Assembly: GCF_021134715.1 (NCBI RefSeq)
Contig: NC_060017.1
Location: 2,542,001 to 2,606,000, forward strand
DNA from: Daphnia pulex
Taxonomy: Eukaryota > Arthropoda > Branchiopoda > Diplostraca > Daphniidae
Length of the DNA: 64,000 bases
Reading direction: 5' to 3'
In this document: piece after piece, positions 21,095-33,031 of the stretch
Layout: every line of letters starts with the position of its first letter
Position numbering within the stretch: position 1 is the first letter of the stretch
The notes under the pieces: generated by a model
Databases searched by the model: none
Told to the model about the DNA's origin: nothing
Seen by the model: only the letters and a program-made list of their open reading frames with translations
Translations under genes and position numbers: made by a program

Positions 21095-22392
21095 TGAGAA
21101 GTTATGTCCTTCCAAGAAAAGGACTTACAGTCAACAAGATTCCTTGTTTGCTAACCCGTTGGCTGCTACCCATGAATCTCCCTATTTTTCAACAACAAAA
21201 AAGGAGGTTAAATATTGTGATCATGCGATCATCATTGTAAGTTGTGTTTACATTGAATTTAGAGAAGTTGTCATACTAATAGCTATTTTAACGATGTTGC
21301 CAGTTGTTGCCTATAAGACCAAATGTGGGGCATCTGGTTATCCCTCCAAAATAAGGCAATGACCACACGTTCAACGCGGATCATTCGCTTTGTCATCGAA
21401 CTTGACTCATTCCATCTTCTGGATTGCTTAGGAAAGCTGATTGGTGTTACCTGTGTAACTTCATTGTCTGTCACTGAATTTAAATGTTGTTTACATTTTG
21501 TTTCTTGATTTAGCCATTTAGGTAATGACCGAGAAGATGCGGCCTACATTAACATCATTTAGGCGGCCAGCATCATTCGACTACCCAACCGGCTTCTACT
21601 ACCCTGCTCTCAACACAGCACGGAGTTTTATCCTTAGATTTTTGGCTGTTCGCGATGTGTGATGGCGTTTCCTTGGACGAGATGATGAATTTGGCGAGAA
21701 AAATATTGCGTGAGTAATATATTTAAAACTGTTTAATTATTCTTTTACTTATTTTAAAAAGGTTTTTTTTTTTTTTTTCATTTACAGGTTCTAACCTTCA
21801 GGTTCCTAAATATGAAAAGTAATGTTCTTTCAAGAAAGTCAACGAGGTCCCTTACTCCCTTGTTTGCTAACCCAAATGGCTGCTACCCTTGAATCTCCCT
21901 ATTTAGCTCTTTACATAGTCCCTCTTGATTTGAGGTATTGCTTTTTGTCGATACAATCTTATTGAAAATTATTGTCACCCAATTAAATGGTCATTCTGCT
22001 TACAGGGTAATCCTTCGCTACTAATCATGGACTCCATTGGTGGAACTGAAAACCGACGAGAGAATGCTGTAATCCAAGACTGATAAATTGTGTATTTAGA
22101 TTAAATTACAAGTGCATATCTGGGCTCCCTTCTTTTCTGTGGCCCCGTTTCCCTAACTAACCACTAACCAACGCCCGCCGGTGGTCACTCACCCGCTGTG
22201 AAACCAGGAGGAGGGGAGGGCTCTGGTCGAACGGGGACTTGGAAGGCGCATGATCCGACGAAAACTTTTAGAGGGTCATGAGTCTAACCCGGAAGCCTAG
22301 TATGACTAATCGCTCCCCAGTAAAACTTGCCTCGCACTCTTCTCTCCTCTTCCATTTCCAGGTAATCTCCCTGGATCTACGCCGACACTGCA
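21095..22392. repeat. Repeat-rich spacer with a diverged 90-bp duplication
   Basis: A segment at about 21099-21187 recurs with changes at about 21813-21902; both include CCTTGTTTGCTAACCC and GAATCTCCCTATTT. The first copy abuts the right end of the transposon. Around 22130-22380 there is a GC-richer block ending in a splice-like sequence, TTTCCAGGTAATC. The short open frames here do not resemble known proteins. I see no supported gene. Confidence 0.5.
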
Positions 22393-22910
22393 TGTGCGAG
22401 TTTTAGCAAGCAATCCGCCACCCAATTTGACAAAAAGTGATAGTTTGTTTTCACGGAAATTTCGTCAGACGGTTACAAAATTTCTAATTCAACAATCTCA
22501 TGTAGAAATTAGTATCTAGTCTACTGGTGCAAATTGTGATTCTTTAAGCTTGATTAATTTAGGTGATGTGTTAAAAGCAATTGTGGGTAGCTAAACAATT
22601 GAACTAATCCACTTTTTCTGAATATTTTGGTTTAAGATCACTTTGTTGTTTTTAGATTTTCTTGTGATCTATCTTCAAAATATTAAAAGCGAATTAGTTC
22701 AATTTATTGGCTACCCACAATTGCTTTTAACAAATGTCTTAAATAATCAAGCTGAAAGAATCGCAATTTGCACCAGTAGACTAGATGCAAATTTCTACAT
22801 GAGATTGTTGAACTAGAAGTTTTTTAACCGTCTGACGCAATTTCCGTGAAAACAAACTATAACTTTTTGTCAAATTGGGTGGCTGATTACTTGCTAAAAA
22901 GCCTCGCACA
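22393..22910. repeat. Foldback palindrome (imperfect inverted repeat, about 518 bp)
   Basis: The left arm, from 22393 (TGTGCGAGTTTTAGCAAG), pairs with the right arm ending at 22910, whose complement begins TGTGCGAGGCTTTTTAGC. Pairing continues almost to the centre near 22645, including CCACCCAATTTGACAAAAAG, GTCTACTGGTGCAAATTG and AGCAATTGTGGGTAGC with their counterparts. Scattered mismatches and small indels show the arms have diverged. It resembles a foldback or hairpin MITE; no coding content is seen. Confidence 0.85.
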
Positions 22911-23055
22911 AAAAAAATTGACTTGAACCAGACGCTCTGTTTAATGAATTTTTTATTTTTTAAGTGTTCCAAATTAAAAATGAGTTTGACATATATTACA
23001 TTGTTCATTTATTCAACAATAACATTTACATATTACAGATATTTATGGGGAAATC

Positions 23056-23147
23056 GGGGTTTAAGGAATAGATGTTGGTGGGAGTTATTGGGTTTAAGGA
23101 ATGGATGTTTGTTGAAGTTATGGGGTTTGAGGAATAGATGTAGTTAT
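23056..23147. repeat. 33-bp minisatellite, about 2.8 copies
   Basis: The core GGGTTTAAGGAATAGATG recurs with a 33-bp period (GGTTT blocks start near 23058, 23091 and 23124), with one to five changes per copy. Confidence 0.85.
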
Positions 23148-23338
23148 ATAGGTAGGTATATGGATGTGATAGATAGAGGATTTTATTTCTACCTTATTAA
23201 AACAAACCACAACTTCTTCTAGTTAATGAAAATCAATTGCCCCCCCCCATCTCCTCCTCGCTGGTTTCCCAAGCGCGAAGGCATGTTTATTATTTGTTCA
23301 ACGTAAAAATTCCCCGTATTACTATTTTTTTCATTCTC

Positions 23339-25224
23339 AACACATAGGTTAACTTCATAGGCGCAAATAGCAATTAAACAAAATACTGGTTGTAACTTAT
23401 GTAGCACAACACCAGCGATTCAACACTAAGGAACTTTTCTGTTCCTTTTCAACATATAAACGGTTAACTGCATAGACACAAATAACAATTAAAACTGGAT
23501 GTAACTTTTGTGCACAACACCAGCAGTCCGACACCCAAGGAACAGCAACACCATAACTCGATGCAGAAAATTTTCACCAGTATAGGCTGCAACGTGCAAC
23601 AACATGCCATATTGGACAGCAATATCACTGCTAAGTAAACATAAACCTATGACCAAAATGAGATTAAGTTTAAGTTCACCCAAATATTATATGGCAACAT
23701 TATCTGATAACTATAGTTTAAACAAAAATTGACATGAAACTGGATTACTCAATTAAGATTTCAATACAAATTCATTTGAAATTTGTAGTGCTCTGCAGCG
23801 AAACAAAAACATTCTTCTACTCTACAGTATCTGCCTATCTTGTTAACCAATTCCCCTTAAACAATCCATAACTCAATTTACATATGATCAAAGGAAAGAG
23901 CTGTTGACATGATGAAATCCCCAAATGTTAAAATTAAACAATGTAAGCAATTATAGTAGTCCAAGCATGATAGGCCTACTTCCCAAGTTAGAACTTATAA
24001 TTTTTATCAAATTACCATTTCAAGGAGTCTTCTTGCAGTTCTACTAGATGTCCAACATTTCGGCAACCACAATGCAGCATGATCCAGTGTCAACTAAGAT
24101 ATGGCTGATCCCAGAAGACTTGAAGCATGGGACTCTCCCACACTCCAGGACAACATCAGCACCAAAGACTGCATGCAACAGCTCAATTTAATCACACCTT
24201 TCACTGGATGACTGCAACGAATCCATGCGCACATTAGACTGCAACAAAAAAGCGCAGACTTCACCTGGCTATTGAAAAACAAAAACAAGTTACTAACAAG
24301 GAACAGAATCTCACATGACATAACAAAACGACAGAAGTATGAAGTTAAACTTTACAATCTCTCAGAATTACCTTGATAAATCTTACAAAGGAATTTGTAG
24401 TTGTCAAGTTTTCCAACTTGAAAACAACAAATGTAATCCCATTTCCATAATGGTCTTAACTCATAATTGCAACAGAGAAGCAAAGGGGTCTACTCTCTAG
24501 TCATTAACTAAATCTGTAGCGATCAACTATCAGTTAAATACAAAATAAAAAAAAACAAAACACTAGATTTCCCAAGTTACAACCAATAATTTCAATCAAA
24601 TTACCAATTCAAGAAGTTTTCCTTCAGTTACACTTGGGATAGCACCAGCTCGGTAAACTGCATGCAGAAGCTGCAACTCAACCATGACTCGATCACACCT
24701 TTCACCAGCTGGCTGCAACAAAACCACATTAATGATACTACATCCATGAAGCTCAGACTTTGTCGTGTTCTAAATTTCTGCAACAGTTGAGCAAAGGGAT
24801 CTCCATTTCCGACCTGAAAATCAACTAATAAAAGTAAAACCTATTGCATTATTGCAGGGAGATTGATGAACAAAATTATTTTACTAGGTCTGAAGTGTTT
24901 CTGCACGAGATGAGACGTACAGCTAACAATGGCCGACATTTCGACAAAATGGACAGCAGTTTCGACCCACGTCATCACATTTGGCCAAGTGAAATTATAT
25001 GCCAGATTGCCTCTAAATTCAGACAGAGATGTCAAAGATTAATTAAATTTAAGAAATCCAAACTAGCATTACCAATTACATTTAATGGCTAAAAATGTAG
25101 ATCGACACCAATCAACTTGGAAGACACTTTCAAGTCAAACCAGGTCAAACAAATGGCAAATTATTTCTTCCTCACGAAGACACTCGCGCCACCTGGCGGA
25201 TGGGGGAACAATCCGCCGTTATGG
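23339..25224. repeat. Diverged exon-like repeat units, minus strand
   Basis: Three related segments can be recognised on the minus strand, around 23600-23500, 24230-24010 and 24715-24600. Their translations share GE..C.RVMV and LLHAV or LFLG patterns, for example PAGERCDRVMVELQLLHAVY in the last one. Two of them end at a similar donor-like site (TTGGTAATTTGAT). The middle copy has internal stops and also reads HILVDTGSCCIVVAEML. A shorter duplication of about 95 bp links 23340-23440 with 23452-23545. I read this as decayed copies of a repeated coding unit and cannot name the parent family. From about 24840 to 25224 I see nothing further. Confidence 0.4.
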
Positions 25225-25390
25225 CGACCGTAGAACTCCACCGACAATAGAACCTCAATATTTTAAATTTAAAAAAATTTCTTTGTATGCGACAGTAGAA
25301 CTCCAAAGACATAAGATGATAAGAACTCCTTTTTTAAATATATTAAAAATACCCGACAATAGAACTCCAGTGCCCGACAGTAGAACTCCA
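25225..25390. repeat. Five dispersed copies of a 16-bp motif
   Basis: The motif CGACAGTAGAACTCCA, with at most two changes, begins at about 25225, 25242, 25290, 25354 and 25375. Spacings are irregular (17, 48, 64 and 21 bp), so it is not a simple tandem array. All copies have the same orientation. The function is unknown. Confidence 0.8.
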
Positions 25391-25790
25391 CTCTGTTCGC
25401 CATGAGAACGACAACAATAACCTACCCTTCGCCATCTAGTGTTGCAATTATTTTTTAAATTAATTTTCAAAATGTATCAACTCTAATAAGAAAAAAAAGT
25501 AGACTTGGTTATAATTATGTATTGAATAATGCTTTCGCCCTTTACGCTCAAAGTACGAGGTACAGCACGAGTTTTCTTTCTAGTGAATGTGAAACCAAAT
25601 TTTTTATGCAGAAATGATGCCTTAAGAAGAGCCAAATGTCTCAGTTATTTCAGTAGCATTGGTTAATCTGTCATTAATTGAACTGAAAATAAACAAGGAA
25701 AAACGAATATAAATGAAACGAAAGCAAATATTCGTTAAGAAAAAAAAAACGAATTTGGAGGAAACAACAGCAAATATTCGATAGCCGCGA
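25391..25790. other. 3' flank of the DUF4470-MYND gene
   Basis: AT-rich sequence downstream of the minus-strand gene that ends at 25791. Poly(A)-type signals are plausible, but no gene is seen. Confidence 0.45.
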
Positions 25791-28700
25791 TTACTTTTCA
25801 ACGTAAGCACAGACTTTTTTGTGTTGAGCCCAATTTGAACGTTGACACTCGACGCTGCAATAGACGACGGTTCGGCACCTGCCACAGCGCTTAAGATTGA
25901 TGGCAATTCTTTTACACGAGGCACAGCAATCTTGTTTAATTTCTCGGGTCAAAGTAAAGTTGTCATCTTTGTAAGTTTGTTTGTTCATCGGGCAGTCATC
26001 GTAAAGTGGTGAAACAAATGTAGCCAGCCACGGACTGTTTTCGTCTTGGGGGAGATTGTTTTTCTGCCAGATGCTGGGTAAAATCTTCGTCGAATTCAGT
26101 CGCAGGACATACCGCAATAGTTGAGCCTCTGAAGCGGATACTGAAAATTCTGTTATATCACTACTTCCCATGATTTGTAAAAAGTGTTCTGCAGACTTTC
26201 TTGCATCGAGTTTCCCCATAGAAGCAAATGTTTCGGCCAATCGATGATCACAAGCTGACAGCATCAAAATTGGACTGCCCATCGGAGAGATACGAACAGG
26301 ATTGTGGACTCTGATATACCAATCAGGGGTTTGAGACGAATCTTCCCTCTTAACACTGAACAACTTTTGGTTCAATATGGTGGCGTTGACAAAGAGTGAT
26401 TTTATAAGTTCTCGGATTTGGTTTAAATCAGATCTATCTAACAAGGAAGGATTCTTAAGCATACTCAACCTAAATTGAGTGCCAAGATGAATCCCCATAG
26501 AGCTGACTTCATTTCCATCATTCCACGGTTTAAAGTTATCTACAACCCATTTAGACTGCTTTGTTTGGAATTCACAAGGCCAGGGTTCAAGGAGCGCCTT
26601 TTTCAAAACTAAATCAATCACACGATCTTTGCGGTGAAGAGTAGCACTAATTTCGTTGACCCCGATGGGATGAGGAAAAGATAATGTCAACGGCTTGATT
26701 TTGATGGGCTGTCCCAATGAAACAGTTACTTCGTGGGCTGACTCGCAGGGTAGACATTGACTTGTTGTCACTTTTAAACCTGTGAAAAATAAGCCTCGGT
26801 TAGCAAACTAAACAAAAATAAAAAACCATAATTAAATCGTAGACAAACCTGAAATAGTTTCGGCACATTCAACTGTTATTTGCAAGGTATATTGGTACTG
26901 GTCTTCAGTGCAGCTTTTGATGCTCATTTGCGATCCATTCGTATTAACCGGAAGTGGAGATCCTTGATAATGCGGATATAACTGGCGAAAATCTTCCACG
27001 TGCATCGTTGACATCAATTCGAGGCTAAAAATTGCTAACTCTGAAGTCAGATCCAAGACGAAGGCGCCATGAGTATTTTCAAGGCCATGATCCGGAGGCA
27101 GTAGAAATGAAATAATTGAGGATTCAATGTCACCGTCAGACGAATATTTCATTTGCAGTTGAAAGTTGTCGATGATGTGGACGTCTGGTACGGATAAGTC
27201 TTGAAAGGCTGTGTACTTCCCCTTTTGTTGGCTTGGCATTTGGAGAGAACAGTAGTTGAATTTATTTAGGGGATAAAGAACAAGCCGGAGCACGGGAGTG
27301 CTTATGAATCCATAAATCCAACCCAGCATGTTGTACATCTCATTAAAGTTGAAATCAGATGAAATTTTTAAGACTCTTTGATTTTTCTCCCATGCTTCCA
27401 ATGTTCGTTGAGCCAGTTTAAATGAAGTTGGTTGACCGGCACTTTTCAAAAAACATCCATCTCCAAGACGCTGGATTACTGAATTCACTACGTAGTTGAA
27501 TGTAAGGGGAGTGTAGCATAACATTCCGCATCTTTCCAAGTGTTTCCCGACTTTGGAAAGTTGCGGGCTTGTAACCAGGAAACACTTTTTAGCAAGTTGA
27601 TCAAGGTAATGAGTCAACGAAAGAGAAGGGTCCAGAGATAAGTTTCCAAACGGCAATGCTTTTTGCCAACAAAGCCTTACTGGGTACCCTACAAAAAGGC
27701 GCAAGTTCGCAGGCTCACTGGATCCCAGTTTAACGTGATTGGTCAGTCTCAATCCATAAATAGTTGGAATCATGCTCAGCGGGCAACAGAGAGCTTTTTC
27801 AATGTAATTGACAACAGAAGGTGCCAGTGTGGTCCAGGTCATGGTCTCGGTAAATAACATTGCTTCGGGAGTTTTCGCTAGTCTTCTTTCACAGGCATTT
27901 ATAAGGTTAATTAAACCAACGTGATCCGCCAAGTTGGAACAATCTATCACGTCAAAAGACAACTTTACGTTGCTGAGGCAAAACTCCAAGGCGTCGTCCA
28001 CGTGGAAACACATTTTCACCGTTTTCATGCGTCTTCGATAATTAGCAACAAGAGTTTGGAGAATTTTCTGACAAGTTCGGATAAGTATTTCCTTTTCATT
28101 GGACGTATCCATCTCTTCCCCCCGAGTCAATGGTAGATAGCCATCGAAAGGACACAACTGGTAGTGAACTTGCCAACGATGAGTTTCTGCATTTAGCATA
28201 GTTGGATTGACGCACACATTGATGCTTCCATTTCCCAGTTGACAGTTTCCTTTGGAGAAATATAATCGAGCTTCTTCTTGCACCTGTTTTCTTTTGGAAT
28301 CATCCAGATCTTCAATTTTTGATGCCAAATAAAAAGCAGCCGAATCGATGAATTTCGAAAAAGCCGAATCTGTTTCTTTTCCTTTTTCATTATTTGATGT
28401 CCTTTTTAACATAACGTTGATTCTGTAACAAATTTACGCAAAATAAATATTTAAAAATCACAAGTCATTATAAAAAATTAATATGTAAATGTTTGAAATA
28501 CCTTTCTTCACTAATTTTTTCCATAAAAAATTTTGATTCTGATTTTGTTTTTGAAGAAATAGATTTCCATGCAGACCAAACAGCTTTCAAGCTTTTCAGG
28601 TAAGTGCTTTTTGGAATCGCAGCATTTACTGGCAAATTATTTTTTAGTAATTCATTATAAGAATCAATTGGAATCTCTTTAGTGTTGTTTCTGGCCACTC

Positions 28701-29094
28701 AGCATTGTACCAAATATCCCACAAAAAAGAAACATGTTCTTTATCTTCAATGTTGAAATCATCTGCTGAAATTATTTTTAGTATCAGAACATTGCGAGGC
28801 CATAACAGATGGATTGGAGTCATTTAGATGGATGTGCAAATGCTTGTTGTTTTGAACACTGGTTGCCTGAAGTGCATTTCTCAGGTCGCCACATCCAAGA
28901 AAGAGGACCTAGATTATATAAAGGATTGATTTTAGGTATAGCACTATAAAGCTCTGTTTTGAAACCAATACCTTGATTTCATCACCAATGTTTTCAAAGT
29001 TTAAGTCTTTGAAAATGTCCTGCACACCTGTGTTACCAAAAGGGTAATAGAGAGGAAAACATTCTAGAAGAATTCTTCGAGATGGTGTATTCAT
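25791..29094 (-). CDS. DUF4470 and MYND zinc-finger protein with frame breaks in the N-terminal domain
   Basis: Exons on the minus strand are 29094-about 28974, about 28908-28502, 28422-26849 and 26779-25791. The N-terminal DUF4470 domain is clear: LECFPLYYPFGNTGVQDIF, then LFLGCGDLRNALQAT, HLHIHLNDSNPSVMA and FLWDIWYNAEWPETTLKRF. The C-terminus is a complete MYND finger (CCASCKRI, KRCGRCRTVVYCSVECQRSN, HKKVC), a zinc-binding protein-interaction domain. About 800 residues of unrecognised sequence lie between. Within exon 2 the frame shifts by one base after codon VMA (near 28798) and returns to the first frame near 28660, so the stretch between them cannot be read through as written. The remaining frame of over 850 codons is intact. 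It could be a recent pseudogene, a sequence error pair, or a gene starting downstream. The biochemical role of this family is not known to me. Confidence 0.8.
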
Positions 29095-30002
29095 TTTTGT
29101 TGAAGCAGCTCTTTTGTCTTTTCTATAATCTAATTAATGAGAAGAGATATTTGGTTTTCTAATCAGACTGCAGAAAATACCAATGTTAAAAGGTTTATAC
29201 TTAAACTTTTAAAGGAGTTTTAATAACATATTGAAACAGCATCAAACAAATTGCATAGGAATACGAAAATTACCTAAAATAGAGATACGTTGTAACACAA
29301 AGTGTTTTAGAACTCGACGACAGCGGCACAGCTGCAGCTTTCATGGCCTTCAAGCTCTTAATAACGCAAACCGGATTAACGTCTAGACTCTAGATTCTCG
29401 AACATAGCCCCTGGGGGCATTGCAAATACGAGAGGCAATGCTTCGGGCATGGTGTGCTTCGGGCGGTTTCCAATTTTCAACCACTTCGGTTTCACCATAG
29501 ACAACTTATGGTTTCACTGTTCCGACTTCCGCCGAGTTTCGACTTGACATTCTTCGAGAATCAAGACGTAATCGTACTTTTCTCAATTTCTTCATTTCAA
29601 TTTCTCTCACTCCTCCAACGAACAAACTGCAATTAGACGAACAAGACAGTTTGAAAAATAAATATTCAAAGGTATGCAACAGGACCCTCATGGGAATAAT
29701 GGGTGGGGTGGTTTCATTGGCTGTTGTAACCTGTAATAACGGATGGGATTGCCCTTCCAGTGGCGAAAGAGAAAGATGATGCCATCCCAGTGGCGAAAGA
29801 GAAAGATGAGAAGCGAAATCCAAGAGCTAAAGGAAGAGAAATAAGACACTTGGATATAAATGTTTATTATCTAATTGGATTAAACTTAAAGAAAATTTTC
29901 TGACAAATTAAAATATGCGTGTAGTGTATTTTTGTCATTTCAAATTCACTTTAAGATTAAATTCAAACGAACTGTAACGACTGATTACCACCCCTCATTA
30001 TT
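29095..30002. other. Intergenic region with a 30-bp tandem duplication
   Basis: This lies between the DUF4470-MYND gene's start and the CWF19L2 stop, both on the minus strand, so it should contain the promoter of the former. A direct duplication with a 30-bp period occurs at 29757-29809 (core CCAGTGGCGAAAGAGAAAG). I see no supported gene. Confidence 0.5.
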
Positions 30003-32560
30003 TTATTTCAAAGCAGGTGTGAAATCATACGCTTTCCAATCTGCAGCGAAATCCAAAACCTTTCGTCTTTGCTGATCAAAGTTTTCACGTCGAGGACGGC
30101 GCCACGCTTGTGGTTCAAGGTCCAGAATGCCTCCCAGGATTTCCTTATAGGATAAATGTCTATCTAAAAGTCGTTCTCAGGTGTTGATTAAAACCGAATT
30201 ACCTGTGCAAAAACCGGTGGAAAACGTTGTTCATCTTCAATTATATGGGCGAATCCAGATTGCATCCCAAAATCAACGCAGAAGTAGGACATTCCCTTAG
30301 GAACTGCTTTCCGCACATCTTTGCCCTTCAAATCGATAACCTTTTTGTTCATCGACCATTCGGATTCGCATTCCAACAAAGCTTTCTAAATAATTTCTTT
30401 TTAATTTTTAAAAGTTCAAATATAAACAAATAAAGTGAAATACTTTGAAATATATTGGAGCAGTCTCTCCAGCCGATATCGATAATGGAACACATTCCAA
30501 TGCCATGTGGGGAAAACGTTTGAGATGCATAGCTGTCTCGAAGAAAATAGCGTCAGCTTCACGTGCTTCAAACATTCTCGTTAAAGCTTTGCGAAACATC
30601 TAGTTTAAACAAATTATGAAATAACTTGCCAAATAAAATTTCGAATAATTCGAACCTGCATCTCTGCCCAGACATCTTCGTCTAACTGTGTAGCGCAAGT
30701 AACATGAGTACGAGGTACGATCAAACAGTGTCCCACAACTAAAGATTGATGAACGGGTAGTGACAAATAACACTTTTGTCCAATGGCAATAATTAAATGT
30801 TTTTGGATCGCCTGCAACAGGAAATTAATTAGTAATGGATTTGTAATTTTCGTATTATGATTGTAAAATAACCTGAGAATCCAGACAAAGTGAGCATGAA
30901 TCCAACACTTTTTCCCGTTTTTCGTGCTGGGCGATCGCAGCCTGACGGTCGCGGGCTTCAGCGGCCACATCATCAACTTCTCGGTTTGCTCGGCTTTCAA
31001 ACATGTCATCTAAATCGAAATCGTCATTTGTATTCTCAACACGTTTGCCAGCCAAGCGCGAAAACATGGCGTCCTGATCCTCAGCTATGTCCTGTTTTTC
31101 TCGTGTATACTGTAAATAAAATAAGTTAAACATAAGGGATTATTGTGATGAGCACTTGAATATTAACATTTTACCATTTGACTGAGAGAATATTTGTCGT
31201 CATCAGCAAAATAACGAACTCGTTGACCACTTTGATGAGTCTCCGCCTTAAGTTTCTTCCCTTTTCCTTTACTTCCTTGGAGGGAACTTTCGCCGTAACG
31301 AGGAGCAGGCAATGGATGTTGACCACCCTTGGCATCTGTCCTTGTCAAAACAACGGCATGCTCTCTACTTCCTGCTGCTCCTTCTGCTTTTCGTCGAGCT
31401 ATAGATTCCTGAGCGGAAGCCTGTGTCCGTTTAAGTGATTTGACCACATCCTACAAACAAATTTATATTATTAAATGAAAACATAATACGTAAAATATAA
31501 TAAATAACCGCTTGTCCCATGATTTCGGCTTTGATGATTTTTGCTCCGAGAGCATTTAATTCCTGTTCAGTCCATATTTTGTCATCTTCTTGTGGTGGCT
31601 GTGTATCCTGTTTTTCTTCTTCACTTTCTGAAGACGACGAAGAAGTCGATGAATCCACTGGGTTGCTTGATTTGGCTTCATTTTTCTTCCATCCTGGTTG
31701 CGAAGAATAAAACCGTTTGTTTGTATGGGAAACAACTTCGTCACTCTCACTTGGTCTTCTGAATCTTTCTTGAACGGTTGATGATTTTCTAATGTTTTCT
31801 GGATGTTTTCGCTCTCGGGATCTTGATCTATCTCTGCTACTAACATGTGTGGAATCTCTATCTGAGGTTCTTTGTTTTTTTCTTTCTGAAGGATTGGAAG
31901 ATACTGCATGACTATTAGGACTATCATGCCTTTTTGAGGATTCTGCTTCAGTTCTTTCAGGTGGCAAACCAGTTCCTCCATTTTTCCAGTATGGATTTAA
32001 TTCTCTACTTGACTGCCCTGGTTTTTCCATCATGGTCTTTCTTGCAATTTCTTCATTCTTGTTCAGGGATGTTCGTTTGGGAGGCATGCTACTGTTACTG
32101 AAAATTGGAAGCAAAGAAGGCACACTCATCCATTCATCTCTCTCAAGAGGAGCAGATGAAGCGGGTTCTGTTGTTTCAGATGTTTTCTCTACCCATTCAT
32201 CAGAATCAGAGGAATTGTCTTTTTTCTTGCTTTTTTTATGTTTCTTATCCTTTTTATGTTTTTTTTCTTTTTTACTTTTTTTGGATTTACCGGACAATTG
32301 AGCATCCAACTCAGGCAGCATCCATTTGTCTTCACCATTTAATTTGGCCAATTCTTTTTTAGCTTTCCTTTTCTCATAATCTCTTTCTGCCTAAAACAAA
32401 AGAAAAATAAACTAAACCAAATGTATACCAGTAAAATACTATTAAATCAAATTGGTGAAATGTGATGGTGTATTACCTTCGCAAGAATTGCCTCTCTCGC
32501 TTCTCGTTTCATTTGTCTCATTTCATCTAAGTCTTTAGAATTTTCAAAATTTATCGACAT
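30003..32560 (-). CDS. CWF19L2: CWF19-like protein 2 (spliceosome-associated)
   Basis: CWF19L2 is the metazoan homologue of yeast Cwf19/Drn1, a nuclear factor tied to late spliceosome and lariat processing. The protein starts [20 protein letters not shown] at 32560 and runs through about nine short-intron exons to the stop at 30003. The N-terminal half is highly basic ([20 protein letters not shown]), followed by Ser/Arg-rich sequence resembling RS domains. The middle carries [14 protein letters not shown] and [20 protein letters not shown]. The C-terminal CwfJ domains are well conserved: [19 protein letters not shown] (HIT-like), [40 protein letters not shown], and a final [10 protein letters not shown]. 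Length is close to that of other animal proteins. It is divergent from RPA2, and 471 bp separate the start codons. Confidence 0.95.
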
Positions 32561-33031
32561 TTCAAAGGATTATTTCTATGGGCTAAAACTTGAAAAAGAA
32601 AACTAGAAAAGCAACACAAATTATTTTCAATCAAATTTACAAAAACGAAAACATTCGTTTTGACGTCTGTCGTTTTGAAGCGAAAACAAGCATTGCCAAT
32701 TTGTTCAACCAGAGTCATCCGGTTCAACTTTTAATTTTTTTTACAAGCATATAATAAATTTTAAAAACGTTAATAAAAACGTTAATTAAAATTATCAATT
32801 GTAGTAAAAATTGTAAAAAGATGCCATTTAATTCAATATTGATATCAAATGTTTCCAACTCGTCAACATCGGATTGCGAAAACTAGTTTTCCCGCCATCT
32901 ATAAAGAAAAGAAAACAGTGGATAGACGCAGTACAAGTTACAACGTCTGCATACCTGATTGAAGTGATTCACGTGCATTACGTTTTGTTTTGAGAACGAC
33001 AAATTTAAACGAATAATTGAATTAATCTATA
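32561..33031. promoter_or_regulatory. Probable bidirectional promoter of CWF19L2 and RPA2
   Basis: The start codons of the two divergent genes are only 471 bp apart, so both core promoters should lie here. The sequence is AT-rich and I recognise no TATA box facing either gene, which would fit a housekeeping promoter. Confidence 0.5.
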
